NCBI RefSeq assembly: GCF_000004195.4
Contig: NC_030679.2
Coordinates: forward strand, 26,339,712 to 26,403,711
DNA length: 64,000 nt
DNA from: Xenopus tropicalis
Taxonomy: Eukaryota > Chordata > Amphibia > Anura > Pipidae
Direction of reading: 5' to 3'
Shown piece by piece: positions 49,440 to 59,840 of this stretch. The first letter of the stretch is position 1, and every line of letters begins with the position of its first letter. Below the pieces are notes generated by a model. The model made no database searches and had not been told where the DNA came from. It worked only from the letters and a program-made list of their open reading frames with translations. A program made the position numbers and the translations under genes.

Positions 49440-50450
49440 AGAGTTTCATCATTAACCCTCTAGCCTGCACAAGGTACAAATAATTGGCAAGATAAATGTT
49501 AGATGGGCATTACAAATATATGCTGTTGCCTTCCAAGCTCTACAGTATTCTGGCTGTCTTTAAAAAGTCTGTCAATGACATCTTGAAAGAAGTCATTTAG
49601 CAGTCCTGTATCTAGCAGTGATCCCCAACCAGTGGCTCGTGAGCAACATGTTGCTCTCCGACCAATTGGATGTTGCTCTCTTTGCCCCCAAAACAGGTAG
49701 TTATTTTTGAATTCCTGACTTGTGGGCAAGTTTTGGTTGAATAAAAACAAGATTTACTACCAAATAAAGCCTCCTGTAAGCGGATAGTGTGCATAGAGGC
49801 TGCCTAATAGTCAATCTTAGCCCTTATTTGGTACCTCCATTAAGTCTTTTTACATTTGACTGTGGCTCACGAGTAAGAAAGTTTGGGAGATCCCTGATCT
49901 AGACGATAGTCTAATTTTCTCCAAAGACTTATCAAGCAATCGCCTCCAGGTTCATTATGTACTTTCTTGTCTAAATAAAAAATCACTGTATGCTAAGCCC
50001 TAAAAAATCATAATCAAAGTACCCAAGATTCCTTTCGTGGGCTACATAATTTCTGGACCCCACCAAAGTATCTGCAATAGAGCAATGGCCTTCCTACTTC
50101 TACTAAGGCAATCCAACGATTTTGGCTGTTTTGTCAACTACTATAAGCAGTTCATTAAATGTTTTTTTAAGCACCACTCCTATTCTGGCTTTACTTCAAA
50201 ATGGAGGAAAACCTAATTCTTGGTTTCTCTTCAAAAAGAGGCTTTTGCTTCTACTCCTATTGTTTAACACCCTGAACCTTATCTGCCTTGCATTGAGGTA
50301 GCGGCATCAGCTGTTGGCACAGGAGCTCTACTAACCCAGAAACAAGAGGGTGATAGAACATTACACCCTTGTGTCTAGTTCTCCGAAAGGGTCTGAAGGG
50401 ACATATGGAAGATTTATATATAATACATACTAGGACACCATGCAATGGGT
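49440..50450 (+). mobile_element. degenerate Ty3/gypsy pol fragment, split by a hAT MITE
   Basis: Plus-strand translation, with stops and shifts, gives the reverse-transcriptase series Y.LLP...FKKSVNDILKEVI (MPFGL..AP..F..FVND), then, after the MITE, LDDSLIFSKDLSS (YLDDILIFS), NKKSLYAKP, VGYIIS, FGCFVNYYKQFIK (LGF.NFYR.FI), and ASTPIV then PCIEVAASAVGTGALLTQKQ (RNase H start: EVDAS..G.GAVL.Q). Order and spacing fit the 3' half of a gypsy RT into RNase H. No LTRs, integrase or intact frame are seen. Confidence 0.8.
49616..49896. mobile_element. non-autonomous hAT MITE, copy 4, inserted in gypsy RT
   Basis: Starts CAGTGATCCCCAACC and ends GTTTGGGAGATCCCTG. Flanks GTATCTAG (left) and ATCTAGAC (right) share ATCTAG, consistent with an 8-bp duplication that has lost two bases. 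Removing one copy of the flank joins TAT-CTA-GAC-GAT, the YLDD box of the surrounding retroelement. Confidence 0.88.
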
Positions 50451-51052
50451 ACTTTTAAATACGTGTATATTTAGGACTCAACGATTTGAGACTGCAATTA
50501 AGGTTACCTAAAAATTAAACACTGTACACATTAAAGACATTGTTTTAGACTTCTCTTATTTGTAACATTACTGCTACATGCCTTTTAGCACTTTAGCACT
50601 CCGCTTTAATCAATAATCATGCAGGTTTTATAAAAGGGTTGTTATACTGAACTGTTCACAACTAAACAAATTGTGGTTCATGTTCATCTCTGTATGTGTG
50701 TTAAAATGTGGCACACAGGGCTATTGCCCTAAAGACAGTTAAACAGGAGTAAATTGAGGGACTTGTTAGAGGGAAAACACCCTGGAGTTACTGTGCTAAT
50801 AAAATTACATAAAAACACTCCCTTATGCAACATTTCACTCACAATAACAGCTTTCATGGCGTGTATTTTTTCATAATTTTATTCCCTGCGGCTCTTGGCT
50901 TTGGATACAAGCCTGCTTAAATGCTTGATTATTAGTATCTATTTATGCTGCACAAGAGTCTACTGGAAACTCTTCCACGATTCCTTGAATTTGCTTTCTT
51001 TTTGCTGTTTTGCATTATACAGTACAATGTAAACAGCTACAGGAAGTAAACA

Positions 51053-51405
51053 GCAAGTATGGGGTCTGTTATCCAGAAAGGCAATCTCCCATAGACTCCA
51101 CTGTAACCAAATAATTTGAATTTATAAAACTGATTTCCATTTGCTCTGTAATAATAAAACAGTACTTTGTACTCGATCCCAACTAAGATATAATGAAATA
51201 ATAGCACTAGCACAGGAATAGGATCTACTTGGAAATAAACTGGAAATCTATTATCTACAACAGTGCTGTCCAACTGGTTATCCAGAATGTTTGAGACTTG
51301 GTGTTTTCCCTAAAAGGGATCTTTATATAATTTAGATCTTTATACATTAAGCCTAAACATTAAATACACCAAATCTGATTGTTTTGCCTCCTGTATGGAG
51401 TAATT
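51053..51405. mobile_element. palindromic MITE (TACAGGTA family), interrupted
   Basis: TATGGGGTCTGTTATCCAGA, TCTCCCATAGACTCCACTGT, GATCCCAACTAAGATATAAT and, further on, GTTATCCAGAATGTTTGAGA, TTTTGCCTCCTGTATGGAGT are family blocks. A 17-bp hAT terminus (51261-51277) lies between the halves and the Tc1-like element begins at 51407, probably inside the right half. Confidence 0.6.
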
Positions 51406-51775
51406 ACAGTGGTGTGAAAAACTATTTGATTTCTTATTCTTTTGCATGTTTGTCACACTTAAATGTTTCTGCTCATCAAAAACCGTTAACTATTAGTCAA
51501 AGATAACATAATTGAACACAAAATGCAGTTTTTAAATGAAGGTTTACGTTATTAAGGGAGAAAAAAAAACTCCAAATCTACATGGCCCTGTGTGAAAAAG
51601 TGATTGCCCCCCTTGTTAAAAAATAACTTAACTGTAGTTTATCACACCTGAGTTCAATTTCTGTAGTCACCCCCAGGCCTGATTACTGCCACACCTGTTT
51701 CAATCAAGAAATCACTTAAATAGGAGCTACCTGACACAGAGAAGTAGACCAAAAGCACCTCAAAAGCTAGACATC

Positions 51776-52793
51776 ATGCCAAGATCCAAAGAAATTTAGG
51801 AACAAATGAGAACAAAAGTAATTGAGATCTATCAGTCTGGTAAAGGTTAAAAAGCCATTTCTAAAGCTTTGGGACTCCAGCGAACCACAGTGAGAGCCAT
51901 TATCCACAAATGGCAAAAAACATGGAACAGTGGTGAACCTTCCCAGAAGTGGCCGGCCGACCAAAATTACCCCAAGAGCGCAGAGACAACTCATCCGAGA
52001 GGCCACAAAAGACCCCAGGACAACATCTAAAGAACTGCAGGCCTCACTTGCCTCAATTAAGGTCAGTGTTCACGACTCCACCATAAGAAAGAGACTGGGC
52101 AAAAATGGCCTGCTTGGCAGATTTCCAAGGCGCAAACCACTTTTAAGCAAAAAGAACATTATGGCTCGTCTCAATTTTGCTAAAAAACATCTCAATGATT
52201 GCCAAGACTTTTGGGAAAATACCTTGTGGACCGATGAGACAAAAGTTGAACTTTTTGGAAGGTGCGTGTCCCGTTACATCTGGTGTAAAAGTAACACAGC
52301 ATTTCAGAACATCATACCAACAGTAAAATATGGTGGTGGTAGTGTGATGGTCTGGGGTTGTTTTGCTGCTTCAGGACCTGGAAGGCTTGCTGTGATAGAT
52401 GGAACCATGAATTCTACTGTCTACCAAAAAATCCTGAAGGAGAATGTCCGGTCATCTGTTCGTCAACTCAAGCTGAAGCGATCTTGGGTGCTGCAGCAGG
52501 ACAATGACCCAAAACACACCAGCAAATCCACCTCTGAATGGCTGAAGAAAAACAAAATGAAGACTTTGGAGTGGCCTAGTCAAAGTCCTGACCTGAATCC
52601 TATTGAGATGTTGTGGCATGACCTTAAAAAGGCGGTTCATGCTAGAAAACCCTCAAATAAAGCTGAATTACAACAATTCTGCAAAGATGAGTGGGCCAAA
52701 ATTCCTCCAGAGCGCTGTAAAAGACTCGTTGCAAGTTATTGCAAACGCTTGATTGCAGTTATTGCTGCTAAGGGTGGCCCAACCAGTTATTAG
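51776..52793 (+). pseudogene. Tc1-like DD34E transposase, disabled near the N-terminus
   Basis: The normal start MPRSKEI is at 51776, but the frame hits TAG at 51797-51799 and TAA at 51848-51850, and an extra base in the A run near 51914-51920 shifts the frame. From 51930 the frame runs open to the stop at 52791-52793 (287 codons). It shows the HTH end (NLPRSGRPTKITPRAQR), SVHDSTIRKRL, first catalytic Asp in LWTDETKVELF, GGGSVMVWGCF, second Asp in VLQQDNDPKHT, and Glu in SPDLNPIEMLW, with 34 residues between the last two. A Tc1 transposase is about 340 aa; the N-terminal DNA-binding part is broken, so this copy is probably not autonomous. Confidence 0.93.
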
Positions 52794-52933
52794 GTTCAGG
52801 GAGCAATTACTTTTTCACACAGGGCCATGTAGGTTTGGATTTTTTTTCTCCCTAAATAATAAAAACCGTCATTTAAAAACTGCATTTTGTGTTTACTTGT
52901 GTTATCTTTGACTAATAGTTAAATGTGTTTGAT

Positions 52934-53100
52934 TATTACATTATTATTACATTAACATTTATTTATAAAGCGCCAACATATTCCGCAGCGCTGTACAATA
53001 AGTGGGTTACATACATTGGACATACAGAGTAACATATAAAGCAATCAATAACCGATACAAGAGGTGAAGAGGGCCCTGCCCAAAAGAGCTTACAATCTAC
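52934..53100 (-). mobile_element. SINE/LINE 3'-tail retroposon nested in Tc1 right arm
   Basis: Minus strand GTAGATTGTAAGCTCTTTTG through CAGCGCTGCGGAATATGTTG to AATAAATGTTAATGTAATAA. It differs from 16093-16257 at about two positions in the body and starts at the same base. It interrupts the Tc1 right inverted arm between GTGTTTGAT and ATTTGTGTGAC, so it is younger than that insertion. Confidence 0.85.
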
Positions 53101-54119
53101 ATTTGTGTGACAAACATGCAAAAGAATAAGAAATCAGGAAGGGGGCAAATAGTTTTTCACACCACTGTATGTTATATGTTTGCAGTAAAAGTACCCAAAG
53201 AGCAATTAAATATTTCTAACATTAAGAAAATTTATACAAATCCAAACTTTCTCTAAATATAATGAATTAAAGTGGCAACGTGCCTTTGTATTAAAGGTTT
53301 TAAATACAGCATGATTAATATTTAAACATGCTTTCATATTCTTACCCTTACTCTACTGGTTTACTCAATGTACTAAAGCATGCACAACCATATATTTATT
53401 AATACTACATGGCATTCAGTGGCAGATCAACATATTGGCAACATGCTGCCACCTGGGGCTCATGGTTTCTAAGGGGTCTAGAGGTGTGGAGAAGAGGTGG
53501 CCCTAGGGCACATCAGTGGCAGACCTAGGGCTGGTCAGACATAGGCACCACACAAGGCATTCCCTAACTATTAAGAACTTCTTAACCAAGGTATATAAGG
53601 GAATTCCAATCCACATATTATATTAATGAATATGCATTTAATAACTTGCATCAATTGTCCTTTCTTGTTAGCCTTAAATTGCTTTCTTTTGTCACATGTG
53701 GCAAGAAAATATGCTTTTTAGTAGTTTAGTGCACAATTACTGAAGTGTATAGGGCAGAATTGTCAAATATAGCGTATTAACATAACGATGGAGATATGGA
53801 AGCACCAGGGAACTGTAGCGACTGAAATATAAGTTTAAGCTATGAATGAGTAAACCAGGAACTTAAAATCAGAGAAAGTCAACTCATTCAGTTCAGCTTA
53901 TGTAAAAAAAAAAAGTGCATCACCCTCATACTATTTCATTGTGATAGATTTAGTTATGAGAAAATATTGCCGTAGTTGGGGATTGTTTACTTAACTAGGC
54001 TATAATAACTATGAATAAACATACTTTATTCACCTGTAGATCCTTCCAGTGAACACAAGAGCATCCAGTTCTAAGACAGGAATTTGAGGTACAGTTCAAA
54101 TATTTTGTAGCTTTTCTTT

Positions 54120-54370
54120 TTTTTTTCCTATTGTCGGAACCCTGGAGCTACAGCCTGGTCACAAGGTGGTTTTAGCTCCGGGGTTCCCTCTGCGTCAATA
54201 GGCACATCAACGTCCGATTTATAATGAAAGGCAGGAAGGACTGAGTGGCGCCGAGTGCAACTTTACAGAAGCAGTGCATTTGGACCCAAGTCCCATTAAT
54301 GAAAGTTGTTTTAGGTGCAACTGCTGGAAAAAGTCTGTGGACGTAAATGTGCCCTAGAATCTACAAGACA
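54120..54370. other. GC-richer unassigned stretch
   Basis: CCTGGAGCTACAGCCTGGTC...GTGGTTTTAGCTCCGGGGTT forms a small inverted pair (GGAGCTA / TAGCTCC), followed by GAGTGGCGCCGAGTGCAACT and TTAGGTGCAACTGCTGG. It is probably a repeat. I do not recognise a family or an exon. Confidence 0.25.
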
Positions 54371-54972
54371 CAACTTTCACAAAATTCTGGCATAATGTAT
54401 CATCGACACCAGCTCCATACACAGTCTAAAAGAGCTAAGTGCTATTATTCACACATTACCTTTTAAACGGGTCTTTAAATTACGCCATGAATTCAATTTC
54501 TAATAAAGTTTCTGAATTGTAAAGTTTCTGAATAGCCTTACATAGACATAACTGTTCCAGACACAGTTGGCATCAAAAGAATTTTTCTACTGCCACAGGA
54601 ATTTTAATAAGACGAGTTCTCTCAGCTACCAATTACTCAGATGTGTAAGCCACCCTTCTCTCACTGCCCCAAAGCTACAATAATTCCTAGAAGGAAACGC
54701 TGATTAACTGCATAAGTGAGACATGGTGTGCTTACCATAATATGATCATAATGGGAGTTTGGCCAACTTGAAAAATAGTGTTTCCAATATTTAGAGCACT
54801 CCTGCCTCGTCATCCTTTAATACAAATACTTACTGTATCTTACGGGCATTTACATGTTTCACTTTTTGACTATAATATAATGTCCCACAGTCAGTAAAGA
54901 AACGGAGGCCAAAGAGCAGCTAGAAATGTCAGCAAAGCAACTACTCAAACCCACATGAGAAATAACCAAGAG

Positions 54973-55136
54973 AGAGCGGCAAGGTAGGATAGTGGTTACA
55001 ACTGCTGCATTCCCGTGATTGTGAATTTGAAAGAAGCTTCCCCCCCCAAGTGTCCGTGTGGGTTTCTTCTTAACGTTAACTGGCTTCTCAAAACAAATTA
55101 CCCTAAAGGACTTCTCTGTAAAGTGCTGCATAATAT
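54973..55136 (+). mobile_element. degenerate tRNA-derived V-SINE-like element
   Basis: GAGCGGCAAGGTAGGATAGT then GGTTACAACTGCTGCATTCC resembles the tRNA-related head (GGTGGCTCAGTGGTTAGCACTGCTGCCT) with a decayed B box. GTCCGTGTGGGTTTCTTC, GTTAACTGGCTTCTCAAAAC, and TCTCTGTAAAGTGCTGCATA match the body and 3' end in order. Old copy. Confidence 0.7.
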
Positions 55137-55398
55137 AACAAAGCTATGTAACAAAATGTTTTGACATGAAATACTCTTAAAGGGGCAGTATACATTTGTG
55201 GTAAAATTACATTCTATTTTTTTAATTAAAAAAATATATATATTTTACTGTTTTTTCCATTATATAGTACTAATTTGAACTTTGGGCTATTTTTACTGAA
55301 CTTAACCCCTTCTCTTTATAAACAGGCAAATAGTTTAGAGCACTCTATCTACCTTTATACAAAAAAACCCTTCCCTTCTCTAAGTAGTAGACTTTAGA

Positions 55399-55560
55399 GC
55401 AGTGGACCATGGGAAGATTAGTCGCCCATGGTTAATCTTGGCTACTGTGAGCAACTAATTTCCCCAAAATGCCTCTTCCACCCCCATGCAGGAAACTTTG
55501 CGCCTCTTGGGAAACTAAGCGGCACATTGGTGGGAAGGCATTTTGGGGTGATTATGCTAC
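55399..55560. mobile_element. diverged GATTAGTCGCC MITE fragment
   Basis: GACCATGGGAAGATTAGTCG then CCCATGGTTAATCTTGGC and GAGCAACTAATTTCCCC resemble the arms of the 13433 family, rearranged. A further piece with ACACATGAGGAGATTAGTCG lies at 55745-55810. Confidence 0.5.
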
Positions 55561-55744
55561 ACATGCTTTTTTCTATTGTTATAATTAAGAAATATCTATG
55601 GTTTCTGTTATTTCTGACACTGAACAATAATATGAAGCCAGTTTCTTTTTAGTACTTCATATTACTTTTTGATCAAACAAAACTTCACAGGAGGTGATAC
55701 AATTACCAATCCATGGAGTAGCCCCTGATAATGAGCTGCTTAAG

Positions 55745-55878
55745 TGCAATGACACATGAGGAGATTAGTCGCCCCAAGATTAATCTCCTCTAGCAGTAGC
55801 AACTAATCTTCTTTGGATGCTTTCCTACTGGCAATAATGTAAACTGCCAGTAGGAAAACCTATGTGTTACTTAATCTT
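55745..55878. mobile_element. GATTAGTCGCC MITE fragment
   Basis: GACACATGAGGAGATTAGTC then GCCCCAAGATTAATCTCCTC and a small hairpin TTTCCTACTGGCA / TGCCAGTAGGAAA. Left arm only, followed directly by a T2-like fragment. Confidence 0.5.
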
Positions 55879-55880
55879 TC

Positions 55881-56131
55881 TGAAAGGAGAAGGAAAGGCT
55901 AAGACACTTGGGGGTGCCAAAATGTTAGGCACCCCCAAGTGACCTAAATCGCTTACCTTGTAACAGGGGCTGGTGCCCCAGTTAGGAGAAAATCGCACCA
56001 GCATGGGGTACCTGTAGAGAGCACTTCCTTCTCCCGCGTTTCTTCTATGGCGAATTCCCTGGGCCGGCGCATGTGCATTAGAATGAAAAGCTGACTTTCT
56101 TGTTTAAGTTCGGCTTTTCACTCTAATGAAA
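55881..56131. mobile_element. truncated T2/Kolobok-like foldback
   Basis: Starts TGAAAGGAGAAGGAAAGGCT, then CACTTGGGGGTGCCAAAATG, GGCTGGTGCCCCAGTTAGGA, and stops just after the central palindrome AGAATGAAAAGCTGACTT / CGGCTTTTCACTCTAATG. The second arm is missing. Same family as 21763 and 62769. Confidence 0.75.
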
Positions 56132-57231
56132 TTATCGTATCTAATCCAAATTTTACCCATACTGGCATTCGAACTCGTACTTTGATGAATCAGCCCCTAA
56201 GTGATCATGATTAAAAACATATTTCTAGTGCATTTTAATTACCTTGTGTTATTGTGTCTTTAAGAAAAAATCACTAAACAAACCCCAGCAATGCATGCTT
56301 TTCATATATTTTTTGCAACGTTCCCATAAAAAAAAAAAGGGGGAGACAAGTTAAACATCTGCAGTGGCCTCGAAGAGGCTTCAGATAACACAATGCTGCT
56401 TTTACTGACATATCATATTAATAAATGCCCTATAAAAAGGCAGCCTATCATCTGAAATGGCAGGAAACAGTACAAATATATATTATATATAAACAGACAC
56501 AAAAGACTTCAGCTACTTTGTGAATTACAAGATGAGGTACTGTGGTTTCCACACTAGTAACAGGTAACATATTTTCAAAATGTACTTACAATACAATATA
56601 GGTAAGACTAAAATTGCAGATATTTAGGTTTCCTTTATGAACATAATTTAATAGGAAAGAGGAACTAGCAGCAGGCCCCATCACTACAACCTCACTGCCA
56701 AGTCTGGTTTGTCAGGCAATAGATCATAAATCTGCAAATGTTATAGAATGCAGACATCTGTAGCTAATCCCATGGTAATAAAAAAACGTTCAATTCACAT
56801 GTAGACAGTTTTGAATGAAATATGGTAAAGCAGGGTACTGAGAACTTATCACCATGGGTCTCCCTTACATGTAATATTTGTGCTGCACTTGTATACATCT
56901 AGAGGATTATGAATATGGCGCCATGTATATTGGTCAGTCACATCACCATATCCAGTTAGTGTTCTTACATTTTCTATTTCTCAAGCATCATTACACAAGA
57001 CTTGTACAGACAAGTTGAGAGCTAACTATTCCTAAATTTCTCTGCAGCAGTGCTTTATATAGTTTGTATGCACTGCCACATATTCCACGTTTATTTAATG
57101 CATTTGAAAATATAAGACTGTTTCACAAAATAGACCTGGGTCATAAATACTCATTCAGCAATGCCAAACGTTAATATAACAGGGATTATCTTTATGTCTA
57201 GGAAATTCAGTGTATTTTTGGAGAGCTGCAA

Positions 57232-57471
57232 ATATGTCATATGAAGGGCTGTATGGTCGATATCCCCGCAGTGAGCACCAACCATTTGGGTTTATGCTGC
57301 GCTACCACCATTAATGTGGGCATGGTCTTGTGATAACATTGGCGTGATTTAAAGTGGGTGCGGTTTAAAAAAGGGGAGTGGTCAAAACTAGCTTCCATTG
57401 GTGTCCCTCCACTATACAGTATATGCTAGAGAAATTCCGGCCCTCAGCACCACAGAAGTTGGACAGCACTG
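57232..57471. mobile_element. end fragment of the 1.1-kb hAT family
   Basis: TGTATGGTCGATATCCCCGC, GAGCACCAACCATTTGGGTT, GGGGAGTGGTCAAAACTAGC, then CGGCCCTCAGCACCACAGAA and the terminus AGTTGGACAGCACTG. This is the end missing from the copy at 45756-46848. No minisatellite is present. Confidence 0.75.
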
Positions 57472-58194
57472 TATTAAGGACATTATTTTTTGGTTAAGTC
57501 TAAGAAGGGCAGTGTAAAAATTCAAAAAGTGGCCATATATGCCCAGATTTAGCTGGGTAGATGAACCAACCCTACTTCCAGAGTATCTGCATGTTACCTC
57601 TGGGAATCATTTAGCTCTACCCTACAGGACTGTAGACAGTCTGAAGGTGAATGGGACATTGGCATATGCAGAAGACAGGGGAGCTGCAGGTTCCTCTCAT
57701 TCAGGCCATAAGCCATCTAGAGAACCGAACCAGAACAAACCTGCTCGTTTTCTTAATTGTATCCAAACCAAATAAAGGTCTTATTGCCAGCAAAATGGAA
57801 ACAAAATAATAAGCTACCCAAATTATTTGAGCCCATCTTGCTATGTTAACAGCCATGTGACAAGTAATTCCACTATCAATTAGCTAAACCTTTTTGTAGG
57901 TCAGACAATTATATTACCAAAAGCTGCATATGAAAAAAAAAAGATAAAATTAAATATTTAGAAAAACTGAAAAACGTGATAATGTAAAGTGCATATCTAT
58001 ACAACAAGCCAAAGGGGCTTTGCAATCACTCCAGGGATCTGGTTGCCTGATAAGTAACCCAAAAAGCAGACAACCATCATCTTTTTTTTTTCTTTACCAT
58101 TGCAGTTTCCCGTGATGTATTTGCAAGAAGAACAAGGATAAACTTAAAGGACAATGAACCCCTTAAAATAATATATCTATGTTAAAAATTGTCT

Positions 58195-58255
58195 CTGCGT
58201 AATTTGGAACGTTCTGGATAATGGGTTTCCCAATAACAGATCCCATATAGCATGA
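58195..58255. mobile_element. terminal fragment of the TACAGGTA palindromic MITE
   Basis: GTAATTTGGAACGTTCTGGA, TAATGGGTTTCC and AACAGATCCCATA match the right end of the family. Confidence 0.55.
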
Positions 58256-58446
58256 CAATGTATTCTGACCACTGTTCACATGCTTCATCGGATTTGACTT
58301 GATCAGAATTAAGTTATTGTGTTTCTAGGTCTGCACAATTGCTGGTTGGTTTTTGCCCATAATACTTTAATTGCTTTTTAGTATCTGGATATTTTGAACA
58401 TTCACTGATCAATTTACTTTGATTGATTTTTATTTTAGCTGCCGAT

Positions 58447-58765
58447 TCGGGTTCTTTAGACTGATTCGACAGCTTATCTACCCATGTATGGGCACCACCA
58501 ACAGGACTACCCGACTGAGATGTGGGCCCCCTATGCCATGGCGCCTATTCCCACCATTGTAACTCAATAGTTTGGCCCTAGGTCCAAACGATCGAATTAG
58601 CCTGATACCGCCCACCTTTAGGTGCCCATATCAGCAGAAGAGCCGCTTGCTTTGCGACCTCACCAAATGAGTGAATCTTCCAGTGTATGACTCAATCAAA
58701 TGACAATCAACAGTGAAAATAAATGGAGTATAGCGAGATGCATTTCTGTATAGTGTGGCCATACC
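58447..58765. mobile_element. degenerate MITE related to 17960-18080
   Basis: ATTCGACAGCTTATCTACCC, TTTGGCCCTAGGTCCAAACG, ATCGAATTAGCCTGATACCG and TTTGCGACCTCACCAAATGA, ending near GTGTGGCCATACCTG. GGTGAGGTCGCCAAAAGCG, GGGCTAATTTGATCGG and GGCCCTAGGGCC at 17980-18070 are its inverse. Boundaries approximate. Confidence 0.5.
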
Positions 58766-58879
58766 TGTAGGTACTAGCTTGAATTAGGCACAGCATCATT
58801 ATTACCGATTTTTTTTTTTTTTTTTAACAATACTAGTAAAGTTTATATTGTTGAATCTTTGTTTTCAGAAAAAAGAATT

Positions 58880-58883
<4 letters not shown>

Positions 58884-58952
<69 letters not shown>
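58884..58952. repeat. (TG)n microsatellite
   Basis: About 34 TG units, uninterrupted. Confidence 0.97.
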
Positions 58953-58958
<6 letters not shown>

Positions 58959-59565
58959 ATTTAAATTTAAAAATATGGCTTTAAAAATGACAAGCTGCTG
59001 ATTTTTTGAACATTTGATTAAGATTTAGTATAAAAGGTAGATAGTAGTTTGCATATATATATATTTTACAATTAGACAAAACAACAAAAATGTGTAAACA
59101 ATGAAAAATTTCACACCTAACCAAAAAAAAACAAAAAACTTTTGTTAAAAAATAAAAATGATTATTAAGTTTCTACCAACGACAAGCTGCACCACCCAGT
59201 GGTTTAACCATAACATCACAATGACCAACAGCAGTGCTAAAGCAGACAGGAAGGTCAAAGTCATTCGTTTTTTTTATCCCTTCCTTTTTAAGTAATCAGA
59301 AATGTGTTTTTAGAATGGAGTTTCTGCCTTGTCATGAAAGATTTTACAAACCTCCATATGAGTTATAGCATGGTTCAAAATCTTGTACATTATTATAGTT
59401 TTAAAAAACTATTTTCTGACTGATATAACACTAAATAAACTTGACGTTGAAATAGTTAAGAAAAAGATGCACTTTATGATGCAAGCAATATTATTTTGTA
59501 TATGTACACTACAGAACAAAATGCACTAAATACTTATTTGCCACAAACTGCCAATCTGAACCCTA

Positions 59566-59840
59566 ATGCTGGACATACATGTTTTACCAATATGCCTTGA
59601 GAAGGACAATTTTGGGCTAGTCCAATTGTTTGGCCCTTGGGCCAGCAACTGCATTATAATTGCCGCTAGGTGGGCAGTTGGGACAAGAACCACTTCAACA
59701 TGCAGAGGCAGCCCTCGATCCGACAACAAAATCAAACTGCCCAGTAAGGCCCATCAGCTGCCACAATACACGGACCAATAAGCTGCCAATTCAGTTCCAT
59801 GTCAGCAGCTTTTATCAGCCTGTATATGGCAATCTTAAGG
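59566..59840. mobile_element. degenerate MITE with GCTGGACATACATG-type end
   Basis: GCTGGACATACATGTTTTAC at the left, TTTGGCCCTTGGGCCAGCAA in the middle and CTGTATATGGCAATCTTAAG at the right. It resembles the 58447 family (central TTTGGCCCTAGG block). Tentative. Confidence 0.4.

Larger units (their letters stand above)
51407..53167 (+). mobile_element. nearly full-length Tc1-like transposon
   Basis: Ends are CAGTGGTGTGAAAAACTATT/TG and the exact inverse, each flanked by TA (51405-51406 and 53168-53169). Inverted arms are about 205 bp (to about 51613 on the left, from about 52803 on the right) and include a second conserved block CTACATGGCCCTGTGTGAAA near each inner end. The right arm is interrupted by a 167-bp retroposon. 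The interior carries a DD34E transposase pseudogene. Arm similarity and the long open frame indicate a fairly young insertion. Confidence 0.95.
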
